Assembly (NCBI GenBank): GCA_025504975.1
Contig: JANUWI010000022.1
Coordinates: 248,001 to 312,000, forward strand
Reading direction: 5' to 3'
DNA length: 64,000 nt
From: Plenodomus lindquistii
Lineage: Eukaryota; Ascomycota; Dothideomycetes; Pleosporales; Leptosphaeriaceae
The translations under genes were made by a program, and so were the position numbers. Under the pieces are notes generated by a model. It did not search any database, was not told the origin of the DNA, and worked only from the letters and a program-made list of their open reading frames with translations. Below, one piece after another: positions 38,029-47,403 of the stretch (positions within the stretch are counted from its first letter, which is position 1; every line of letters starts with the position of its first letter).

Positions 38029-38031
38029 CTA
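38026..38031 (+). promoter_or_regulatory. TGA-CTA stop-codon readthrough context
   Basis: The Gag stop TGA is followed at once by CTA and the frame then stays open for 451 codons of protease and integrase. UGA followed by CUA is the established readthrough context in viruses, animals and fungi. No frameshift is needed to join Gag to Pol here. The mutated copies read TAACTA at the same point (1927-1932 on +; 34122-34127 on -). TGA-to-TAA is a RIP change (CpA on the other strand), while a sense CGA codon has no CpA. So the stop is probably ancestral and functional, not a random nonsense mutation. Confidence 0.7.
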
Positions 38032-39384
38032 TATGGTCGTCAAATCACGCAAGTTGGAGGTTCCGAGGATCGGTTCCTGGCAACGTCCAATACAGAGGCA
38101 GGCTTCGCTGCCACAACAAGTGATTATCCGCTCCGAAATTCATACATTCTGGATTCAGGCACGACATGCCATATTACGAACGATCCCCAACGCATATATG
38201 ACTATCGCGCACCCGGACCCTCAGACTATATATGGGCCGGTAACACACAAGTCTGGATCAGGGGGTACGGCTCCATCCGGCTGCCCCTCAGGCACGATCA
38301 GCGAACGACGATAATAACGCTCCATGACGTAGCCGTCTGTCCTGACTTCCTCTGTAATCTTGTATCCTTCCGATTACTCCGACAACAAGGAATATGGTGG
38401 GACACCAGAACCGATCCAACAACGCTACGAGCGTCGGACAGCACAATCATTGGAAGCCTGCAGGAGCTGTACGGCCAATGGGTAATCGAGCACCACACAT
38501 TGGCACCTGCGGCTTACCACACACACAAAGCAACGTCGCGTACACCGAGACGAGCTCAGATAGCCCCAGCACTCGTATGGCACAAGAGACTTGGGCATCC
38601 CGGTCCAGCAACCGTGGAGCACCTCATGCAGCAAGCTGAGGGGGTGCGAGTGAAAGGCATTACTACAGTAGAGTGCAACTCCTGTGGACGAGCCAAGGCC
38701 CGGCGTCAAATCAGATGGGCCCCACGAAATACAGATTACGAAGGACCAGGAGAGAGACTGGCCATCGATTTCCATTCATACGAACACCAAAGCATCACCA
38801 AAGAAAGGAGCCAGATGCTCAACACCGACAGATGCTCAGGAATGCAATGGGACTATTACTTCACCGACAACAGGACCGCAAAGTCCATCATCAAAGCATT
38901 CTCTAACTTCATTCTATTTCTCAAGAACCATTTCAACATCACCGTAAAGATCATCGAAGCGGACAACGAAATCACAACGGTCAAGCCAGAGGTACAGCGC
39001 TACCTTTCATCGCAAGGCATTGTTATTGAGCCCTCGGCCCCGGATACACAAGCACAGAACGGAGGCGCCGAACGCTCAGGGGGTGTAAACAAGGAGAAAG
39101 CGCGCGCAATGCGACTCGACGCCAATCTCTCATGGGAGCTCTGGCCGGAGATAACGCGAGCCGCCGTCTACCTATACAACCGATCGCCTAACTACGCAAA
39201 CAACTGGAAGACTCCATACGAGATCTTCTTCACTCGCGTGGCCTTTAGCAACGGCATAGTCACGTCGATACGAAAACCAAACCTTGCTCACCTTAGAGCA
39301 TACGGCTGCAAAGCGTTCGCCATGACCGACGACACGTATCGCGGAAAGGACGCTTGCAACGCCTTGATCCAAAAGCCTGGGTAG
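38029..39384 (+). CDS. pol: Pol, 5' part: protease and integrase
   Basis: Made only by reading through the Gag stop; no start codon of its own is evident. Order of domains: aspartic protease with DSG at 38152-38160 (DSGTTCH); GAG-pre-integrase zinc finger with His at 38581 and 38596 and CNSC at 38674-38685 (HHCC); integrase core with Asp at 38767, Asp at 38962 and Glu at 39070. Exactly 35 residues separate the second Asp from the Glu, the DX35E rule. The protease cuts the polyprotein; integrase inserts the cDNA. True Pol sequence ends near 39344; after that the frame is shifted by a one-base deletion and reads about a dozen foreign residues to TAG at 39382. The expected integrase C-terminal segment (DPKAWVGY) is in the next frame. 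Confidence 0.9.
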   Translation, partial: LYGRQITQVGGSEDRFLATSNTEAGFAATTSDYPLRNSYILDSGTTCHITNDPQRIYDYRAPGPSDYIWAGNTQVWIRGYGSIRLPLRHDQRTTIITLHDVAVCPDFLCNLVSFRLLRQQGIWWDTRTDPTTLRASDSTIIGSLQELYGQWVIEHHTLAPAAYHTHKATSRTPRRAQIAPALVWHKRLGHPGPATVEHLMQQAEGVRVKGITTVECNSCGRAKARRQIRWAPRNTDYEGPGERLAIDFHSYEHQSITKERSQMLNTDRCSGMQWDYYFTDNRTAKSIIKAFSNFILFLKNHFNITVKIIEADNEITTVKPEVQRYLSSQGIVIEPSAPDTQAQNGGAERSGGVNKEKARAMRLDANLSWELWPEITRAAVYLYNRSPNYANNWKTPYEIFFTRVAFSNGIVTSIRKPNLAHLRAYGCKAFAMTDDTYRGKDACNALIQKPG

Positions 39385-41552
39385 GATACCTAGTAGGATA
39401 TCGATCTACCAACATCTACAGGATATGGATCCCATCCCTGGCCAAGGTCATTAGCACTAGGGACGTCACCTTTGACGAACAAACAACTTTTGATGGGAAG
39501 GTAGAAGACCTGATGGACAACCTCATGCACAGCACACTAAGAGAAATCGCCACGCTTGTGAGGACCATGGAGCTCCCTTCACCAGCACACGAACCGGAAA
39601 CTGAATCCTTCCACGAGGACGATGCTCTTGAAGAGGCCTCAGAGCCACATCCTGAAGCAGATCCGCCGGGATACTACAACGGTAGGAAGATTAGGGATCA
39701 TTACCCATCTCCACCGCCGACGCCGCCACCAGCGGCTCTCCTTGCACAATTCATGGCAGGGACACACCCTGAGGAACAATCGGTGTCATCCCGTACAATC
39801 CCATGGGCAGCAGCGTTTACCGCAGGAACCCAAGCAGGCAACATAGGGACGACCAGAGGAGAAGCCATTGACAAAGCCCGATTGAGAAGGATGCTTGCCA
39901 CCGGCTCGAGACCCCATCGCAGCCAGCTACCGCCTCCTCCCACGTACAAAAGCAAGCTTGAGGATCATCCACTCGGCGCTGAGTTTAAACAAGCTGAACT
40001 TGACCATCTTTTGAGCCATGCTCAGATGGGTTCATGGACTGAAGTTCCAATCAGAACGGCTAAGTCAACGGGACAACAGATCCGTGACTGCATGTGGGTC
40101 TACACGTACAAGCTGGATAAAGACCACAACCTCCTCAAATGCAAGGCGCGACTAGTGGTCCGAGGAGATCAACAGAGAAACATTACCTCTCAAGACACCT
40201 ACGCAGCCACACTAGCTAGCCGCTCGTTCAGAATGTTGATGGCAATCGCAGCCCAGCACGAACTAGAGCTCAAGCAATTCGACGTTACGAACGCGTTCGT
40301 ACACGCAGCGATGGACCGAGTTGTCTACATGCGTATGCCGAAAGGCCATCAGAAGGCCGGCACGATCCTACAAGTCAACAAGGCATTATATGGCCTTAGG
40401 ATCTCACCACTGCTCTGGCAGAAGGAGGTCACAGCAACCCTGCAGAGGCTCGGCTTTGAAGCTATACCACATGAGCCGTGCTGCCTTATTAAGGGCAGTA
40501 TCATTATCTTCTTTTACGTTGATGATATCATCATGGCTTATCCAACAGGGCAGGATCAGCAGGCTACCGGAGTAACGGAGCAGCTGAAGAAGCAGTACAC
40601 GATTACCGGAGGACACGACTTACAATGGTTCCTCGGGATGGAGATAATCCGTGACCGAGCCTCGCGCCGGCTCCAACTCTCCCAGGCCTCCTACTGCGAC
40701 AAGATCAGTCGACTGATCGACGATCGAGGAGTAGCACACGACACTCCGATGGCAGCCATTGAGCTATTGCCAAGCGACGGACTAGCGAGCCACGCGGACG
40801 TCAACAAATATCAACGAAAGATTGGATCACTTCTCTTCGCCGCAGTCACCACGCGACCAGACATCTCATTTGCTACGTCACGACTAGCAAGGCATCTTAC
40901 CAATCCCAGCCATGAACATCACAAAGCTGCAGACCGAGTCTTGATGTATCTTCAGGACACCAAATCAACCGTGTTGCAACTCGGGGGTGGCTCACGCCTT
41001 CAAGTCGCAAGCGACGCCTCCTTTGCTGACAACACACGAGATAGGAAAAGCTCACAGGGCTACGCAATTAAGCTATACAACGGGCTTATCGCCTGGAAAG
41101 CAAACAAGCAGGACACGGTAACCACGTCGACCACCGAAGCCGAACTCCTCGCTCTGTCCCAAGTCGCCAAGGAAGCTCTCTTTATCTCGAGGCTCCTTCA
41201 GGAGCTCCACGTCAAGATTGAGCCAGGACCTATTATCATTGAATGCGACAATCAACAGACCATCCGACTACTCACCGCGGAGGTCTCAAAGCTCCAAACC
41301 AAGCTCCGACACGTTGATATCCACAACCACTGGCTACGGCAGGAAGTACAACAACAACGGATAAACGTACAGTACGTACAGTCATCAGAAATGATCGCAG
41401 ACGGCCTCACAAAGGCCCTGCCGAAGGGATCCTGGGGAAGGTTCCTCCATCAACTCGGACTTATCAAAGCTGAGACGCTCTCAACGCCAACGAACGAGAC
41501 TCCGATTGAGGAAATCCAACAGCAACTAGACCACCTCTCAATAACTCCTTAG
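39345..41552 (+). CDS. pol: Pol, 3' part: reverse transcriptase and RNase H
   Basis: Continuation of Pol after the frame break; it has no start codon of its own. It opens with the conserved integrase C-terminus (RLDPKAWVGYLVGY, then STRDVTFDE), a Pro-rich and acidic linker (about 39590-39750), then the copia reverse transcriptase: first catalytic Asp in FDVTNAF (40281), KALYGLR, and YVDD at 40515-40526. RNase H follows with Asp at 41013 (SDASFAD), Glu at 41136/41142 (TTEAE) and Asp at 41247 (ECDNQ), and the typical ADGLTKALP near the end. It copies element RNA to cDNA in the particle. The frame is open to TAG at 41550, with no other break. All catalytic residues I looked for are present, so the deletion at 39344/39345 is the only visible lesion. 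Confidence 0.93.
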   Translation, partial: KGRLQRLDPKAWVGYLVGYRSTNIYRIWIPSLAKVISTRDVTFDEQTTFDGKVEDLMDNLMHSTLREIATLVRTMELPSPAHEPETESFHEDDALEEASEPHPEADPPGYYNGRKIRDHYPSPPPTPPPAALLAQFMAGTHPEEQSVSSRTIPWAAAFTAGTQAGNIGTTRGEAIDKARLRRMLATGSRPHRSQLPPPPTYKSKLEDHPLGAEFKQAELDHLLSHAQMGSWTEVPIRTAKSTGQQIRDCMWVYTYKLDKDHNLLKCKARLVVRGDQQRNITSQDTYAATLASRSFRMLMAIAAQHELELKQFDVTNAFVHAAMDRVVYMRMPKGHQKAGTILQVNKALYGLRISPLLWQKEVTATLQRLGFEAIPHEPCCLIKGSIIIFFYVDDIIMAYPTGQDQQATGVTEQLKKQYTITGGHDLQWFLGMEIIRDRASRRLQLSQASYCDKISRLIDDRGVAHDTPMAAIELLPSDGLASHADVNKYQRKIGSLLFAAVTTRPDISFATSRLARHLTNPSHEHHKAADRVLMYLQDTKSTVLQLGGGSRLQVASDASFADNTRDRKSSQGYAIKLYNGLIAWKANKQDTVTTSTTEAELLALSQVAKEALFISRLLQELHVKIEPGPIIIECDNQQTIRLLTAEVSKLQTKLRHVDIHNHWLRQEVQQQRINVQYVQSSEMIADGLTKALPKGSWGRFLHQLGLIKAETLSTPTNETPIEEIQQQLDHLSITP

Positions 41553-41561
41553 GAGAAAGGT

Positions 41562-41589
41562 TTCAGCCAGCAATAGCTTCCAGGCTGAA
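41562..41589 (+). other. stem-loop between pol stop and polypurine tract
   Basis: TTCAGCC (41562-41568) and GGCTGAA (41583-41589) are exact complements around a 14-base loop. The counterpart in the mutated copy at about 5455-5485 keeps a weaker version. Its role, if any, is unknown. Confidence 0.5.
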
Positions 41590-41596
41590 GGGGGTG
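41587..41596 (+). promoter_or_regulatory. polypurine tract
   Basis: GAAGGGGGTG immediately before the 3' LTR is the expected RNase H-resistant primer for plus-strand synthesis. The purine run is interrupted by one T two bases before the LTR. The mutated copy has AAAAAAGGTA at the same place. Confidence 0.75.
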
Positions 41597-41783
41597 TGTC
41601 AGATTGACGGAGTTATTCTAGAGCCAGTAGATAAGCGGGGCACAGGGTGCGCTAGCGCACCCTGCAGCCGACGCGACAAAACTAGCCTCCTGAGCAACGC
41701 TCGGAGAAGACCCAATCAATGATCTCAACCATCATCAAATTCATCAATATTCGTGCACTTTCAATAGTACCGTGCATCTGACA
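41597..41783 (+). repeat. 3' LTR of intact copia-1
   Basis: 187 bp, two transversions from the 5' LTR (G at 41685, C at 41712), the rest identical. Ends ATCTGACA followed by the AATAT target duplication. Confidence 0.95.
41643..41664. other. 22-bp perfect palindrome in 3' LTR
   Basis: Same palindrome as at 36642-36663, unchanged between the two LTRs. Confidence 0.85.
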
Positions 41784-41788
41784 AATAT
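41784..41788 (+). repeat. target-site duplication, right
   Basis: AATAT directly after the CA of the 3' LTR, identical to 36591-36595. Confidence 0.88.
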
Positions 41789-44700
41789 ATTAAATTAAAT
41801 ATAAATAAAGTAAAAAAAAAGGCTAAGCTACTAAAAATTTAAAGGTAGTATACTTTATAAAAAGTTAAATAGCTAATAAAACTATAATAAATAGTAGAAA
41901 TTTATTTATAGTTACTAACTAAAAAAGAGTATACTATATATTAATACTATAATATTACTACTAGTAATATAAATTTTCTAGCAAATAATAATTAATAAAA
42001 ATAGAAACTCTTTTATAAAAAGTATAATAAGTTTTCTTTAAAAAATAAATAAAATTATAAAGTTAGAAAAAAATCTATAATTAATAAAATAAAAAAGCTA
42101 GTATTTTATTCTACTGCTAGTTCTAATTAAAGCTATAAAGTATACTAGTATACTTTATAAATACGTTTTTTTTATAGTAATATATTCTAAGTGTTAATAT
42201 TATAAAGTAGAACTATTATATAAAAAAAAACTTTTTAAGTAGTAAATAACCTAGTTTTAATATACTTAGTAAATATAGTAAAAAAACTTTTACTAAAGTA
42301 GTATATAGTAAATTCTAAATACTCTAAAAATAAAAAAAAAATAGTAAAAATAGATATTCTATTTATTTTTACTATTTTTTTTTATTTTTATCTCTATTAT
42401 TATTAGTTAATAAAAAAAAATAGAAAAAAAAAAGGCTTTTATATCCCTTTTTAAAATATAGATATAGGTATAGAAACTTTAAAAAAGAATATTATAATAT
42501 ATTACTATTTAATTTATAAATAAAAGGAGCGCTTTTATAAAGTAAAATTAGCTACTTTATTAATAAATTAAAATAATCTAGATAAAAGTAGAAATTAACT
42601 TATCTAGCGTTTATAAATAAAAGTAGTAGTATCTATAGTAAAAAATCTTACTAGAGAACTTTTTAATTTAATTTATTTTTTATAGAACTATCTAGCTAGT
42701 ACTATTACTAGGTAATAGTAGTAAACTAAAAAACACTCTAATAGTTATTACTACTAGTTCTATTATACTATAAAGTAAAAGTATAATACTAAACTAAATA
42801 TACTACTACTATACTACTTTAGCCTAGTTACTATAAAGTAAAAGTAGTAGCTTTTTATTTATATATATAAAATTTTACTTTTTTTAGCTAATACTTTTTT
42901 TTTTAATTTATACTTTTTAGTACTACTACTATATAAACCTTTCTATAGCTACTATCTTTAAAAAAAAGCTTCTACTAGTTTAATACTTTTTTTTATTTAG
43001 ATATATATTTTTTTTCTACCTAGATTTACTTTACCTATAACTTTATTACTATTAGAAACTACTATTTTCTAGGCTATTTAAATTTTCTAGTCTAAATAAT
43101 TTATAAGCTACTTAAATATATCTACCTAGAGCTAGTTTTATTTTAATAAAGCTAATTATTTTTACTTTAAAATTTTTAATTTTAAGTAAAAATAAGAGTT
43201 AAAATATAGAATAAACTTTAGAAAGTAGTAAAAAGCTTTAGTAAAAATTTAGAACTTTTTATATAATAGCTTTTTTAAAAGAAATATTTAAAAAGTAAAA
43301 AAGTAAATATCGCGCTATAAATTTACTATTTTTTTTATTTAAAGTACTTTTTTTAATAGTTTTTTTAAACGCCTAGAGTTTTTACAGCTAGAATTTTTAC
43401 TATATACCTTTTTATATATTTCTAATTTAGTTTATAATCTAAATACTTTTACTTTTTTACTTATATAAGTTATAGCTATAGCTATATAGCTTAGATAAAT
43501 ATAGCTATTAAATAATATTAAAGCTATTAAAAATTATAGAACTATAATTATAAAATATATATAGTATTATTTTTCTTTTACTAATATAATATTAGTTAGC
43601 TAGCTTTAAAACTTTATAAAAAGAATAGTAACTAAGTTAAAAGCTATAGTAAATAAATTTATAAGCTACTTTAATAAATTTTATAACTATATAGTATACT
43701 TTATTATAGCTACTAAAGTATGTGTTAAATAAAAAAGTAAACTAATACGCTAGTATAGTAGGTAGAAAGCCTTTTATAAATAATATCTAGTACTAAAAAT
43801 TATAAAGAATAATATAACTAGAAGGTTTAAAAAGTTTAAAAATACTATTTATTTAATTAAATTAATAAACTAATATTTCTATAAAAAGTATTTAATAAAG
43901 TTTATACTATAGTTTTATAGTTATATTAAAAAGTAATAGCTATCTACTACCTTTTTAACTAGATAGCTATAGATTAGCTAGTACTATATTTTAATATAGT
44001 ATTTATTTATTACCTAGCTAATTTAAAAAGGGTATAAAATAGATTTAGTAATATTACAAACTTAGTAGTAGTTAAAAGTTACTTTTTATAGCTTTTATAC
44101 TAGATTACTACTACCTTTTTTAATAAAAATACTAGTAAGTAGTATTAGAGGATCTATACCTATATTAAAAAACATAGTAATAACAATTTAAAAGTAATAT
44201 AAATTCTTAGAGATAGAGAGTTTAAAATTTATAGTACCTTTCTTTTTAATTATAAGCTAGCTATATAAAAGAAAGTTATAGCTATTAGTTATAACTATAA
44301 TACTAATAAAAATAATAATAAAATAGTAATATATATTACTAAAAAAAAAGTAACTAAAAATAGAATTATATTACTAAAGATATTTTTAGTACTAGAAATA
44401 ACTCTAATATAGACCTTTACTATAAATATAAAGCTATAAAACGTAATCTAAAAAAAGTAAAAGTAAAAGATTATTACTAGAAATATTAGTTAGTTTATTA
44501 TTTTTACTTTTAGTATAGACTTACTTTATATTAGAAAAGTTTTTAAAAAAAAAGTAGAAAGTACTATCTAACTAAGTAGTAATAAAAATAGAGTACTAAT
44601 AGCTAAGTTATACAAATTTACAAAAAAAATAGTAAAAAACTTCTAAAAATAAAACTCTAAATTAGATAAAAGCACTACTAAAAAAGTTAAAAAAAAAGCT

Positions 44701-47225
44701 AGAGGATTTTATAGTATTAGCTATAGAGGCGCTAGATTTAAAAAGTAGTAAAAATTATTAAAAAAGTTACTACTATAATAGTAAAGAAATATTCTACCTA
44801 AAACTATTCTATTACTTTTTTAAATTTAATAAAATAGAATATAAAAGTATTTTATAAGCTTTACTAGATTACGCTATAGCTATATAAAAAATACTTTAGT
44901 TTTTAAATATAAAGTAGTTTAAACTAGAGCTAGAAATTAATTTCTAAAAATATAAACTAGTTAAAAAGATAAGAAAGTATTATTATATTAACTAGAATTT
45001 AAAGCTCTAGGCTATAGTAGCTAGTATTTTAAAAAAATAGCTTAGTACTATATAAAAAGTAGTATTAAAAATAGCCTAGTATAAAAAAGTTACTAATAAT
45101 AGTACCTATAAAAATAGCTAAAGCTAATTTAAATAAAGCTTTAGTTAAGTTTACTTCTTTTATATTAAGTTTATTACTAGAAAAATAGGCCTCTAGATAA
45201 AGATATTAAATAGAGATAAGTTAAATTTATAGCTTAATATTTTATATTACTATTAGAATACTTAAAAAAAGCTATAAAGTAACTTTACTACTATAGTAGT
45301 ATTTACTACGCTATTTTTAAAGTACTAGAAGCTAGAAAAATTAAAAGTCTACTAATACTAGCTTATTTAGTATAAGTTTAAATTTAACTAGAAAGTAATT
45401 TAAATAGTAGTAGGCTTTAAATTAGAAATTTAGTTATTTTAGAAAAAAAAAACTATTACTATACTTACTTTTACCTAGATATTTAAAAACTTTAAATTAG
45501 TAGCTATTATAAATAAATATTTTAAAATATATTAGTAGTATTTCTATAATATTAACTAGTTAGCTAATTTTAGGTAGTATAGAATAATATACTACTTTTT
45601 AATTTAGTAGTTTATATATAAAAATATTAGGTACTAGCTTTTATATACTATACTATATAAATAAACTAACTTTATTCTCTATCTATATTATATAAAGAAT
45701 ATTTAGCTAGAAAATAGAATAAAGTTTAGGTATATTAATATAAACTTAGCTAAAGCTTTATATACTAAAAAAAAGTATTAAATAATCTAGTAATTAGTTT
45801 GTTTAGATAATTAAGATAAGCTAAACTATAGAAAGTACTTTAGTAGATTTTAAGCTATCTAGAAAAACTAGGCCTACTAGTAGTTTAAAAAAAAAATTTA
45901 CGTGCCTATATATAAGCTTAGAATAATAGTAAATATTTCTTTAAAATAGCCTAGATAAAGTAGCTTTCTATAGAAAAAAAAAAGTAAATTTATAAAAAAA
46001 AAAGTTTTAATTACTATACTAATACTTTTATATAGATCTACTAGCCTAGCTACTAAATAATAATAAATAGTACTTCTATAGTATATACTAGTATAGAAAA
46101 ATAAAAAAATAATAAAAGTACTTTAAATAGGCTTTTATATAGAAATTACTTGAATTTATAGATATTTTATTTAAGCTTTTTATATTCTATTAGAATACCT
46201 AGTTTAATATAGAGGAATTTAGTAGCCTTTTTCTAGAGACGTTTACTTAGAATATCTTTTTTTTCTCTTTTAAATAATTATATACTAGGTCTTTTAGATA
46301 GATAATAATATATTATAAAAACTCTAGATAAAATTTATAAATCTCTAACTAGATAAGCTTAGAATTTATATTATAAAAAACTAGAAGTTTATAGTAGAAT
46401 AAATAAGAAAAAACAAGAAGCTATATAAAAAATAGAAAAAAATAGTATTCTACTAGAATATTAATAATAAATTTCTAGACTAATTCTATTTTAATAATAA
46501 AAGTAAAGGCTTTCTAGAGTAAAATAATAAAATAAAGAAATTATAGGTATATTATTACTAATAATACTTATAAAGTACCTAATTAATTTATAGAAACCTT
46601 TTTTAAAAAGTAGAAAGGTTAGTAAGCTAGATTACTAGAGAATTTTACGCTAGAAAGTTTAGGCTCTAAAGTACTAGTAATATTACTTTAAAAAAATAGT
46701 TATTCTAGAGCTATATTAATATAGTCTCTACTATCTTTACTATTTAGTAGACTACTATAGTAAAATTTACCTATTAATGTAATAATTAGGCTACCTCTAC
46801 TAGCTTTAATTTTTAAAAAGAAGTAGAGTAAAACTAGTAGCCTAGCGTTTTAAAAATAGAAAAAAAAAGTACTAAACAGGTATTAAACTATAATAAAAAA
46901 GCGCGTTACTAGAAATAAAATTAAAATAAAATAAGTAGAAAAAAATAGAAAAATAAAAAAAATTATAGTAGTTTTACTTTAGCTATTTAGAATTTTTAAT
47001 TTATAAACTTTAAATCTAGATTAGAATACTAGTATAGGTTTAGCTATAGAATACAATAGTATACTCTATAGCTTCTATAATTAGCTAGTAATAGAGACTA
47101 AAAAAAATAAAATAAAATAAATTTAGTTATAGTAATTATTTATTTATTTTTTATTAAAGTTTAAAAGAGTTATATTTAAAAGTTAAAGAGGTTTATACTA
47201 TTATTTATATATTTATTAAATAAAG
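41789..47225. other. AT-rich RIP-mutated DNA inside nested block
   Basis: About 5.4 kb with no open frame and no recognised domain. It is the continuation of 35564-36590 and ends at the direct repeat at 47226. It probably belongs to one or more older elements nested in copia-2. Confidence 0.4.
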
Positions 47226-47403
47226 ATAGAGGACTTTTAAAAGACGCTAAAACCTTCTTTTTATATAAAGTAATAAAAAATAGAGAAAAAAGAAACTATT
47301 AACTATTAATAGAAAAAAAAGAATTTTTAATTTTCTACTAATTAATTATTCCTCTATTCTTTATTCTATTTTATTTGAAAAGTAGAGCTTTAAACTCTAA
47401 CTA
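47226..47403 (+). repeat. direct repeat bordering the nested block, right
   Basis: Partner of 23366-23540, same orientation. The sequence right after it resumes copia-2 coding remnants, which supports reading it as the right LTR of an insertion. Confidence 0.65.

Larger units (their letters stand above)
36596..41783 (+). mobile_element. Ty1/copia LTR retrotransposon (copia-1), GC-normal
   Basis: A 5188-bp element with identical-length 187-bp LTRs (TG...CA), AATAT target duplication, primer-binding site, polypurine tract, gag, and pol in the order protease, integrase, reverse transcriptase, RNase H, which defines Ty1/copia (Pseudoviridae-type). Base composition is balanced and CpA and TpG are abundant, unlike the flanks, so it has not been hit by RIP. 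Two mutated relatives lie at 1745-5679 and 30426-35563. Gag and pol share a frame, interrupted by one TGA at 38026. A further break is a one-base deletion at 39344/39345 between integrase and RT. Without that deletion the pol frame would be continuous. It probably can still be mobilised in trans, but that is inference. Confidence 0.96.

Noticed and set aside
37878..38314. Short + strand open frames overlapping the gag/pol junction in other frames
   Set aside because: They run across the zinc-knuckle-to-protease region in the wrong frames, while the gag frame itself continues with protease motifs.
38500..38502. TTG as an independent start for protease-integrase
   Set aside because: The same frame is open from 38029 and includes the protease DSG motif upstream of this codon, so translation must come from Gag readthrough.
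39340..39360. Programmed -1 frameshift between integrase and RT
   Set aside because: No XXXYYYZ-type slippery heptamer is in phase here, copia elements are not known to shift at this point, and two relatives have an extra base that makes the frame continuous.
42300..42450. Inverted A- and T-rich tracts as a terminator or origin
   Set aside because: Low-complexity A/T tracts of this kind occur all through the RIP-mutated DNA and give no specific signal.
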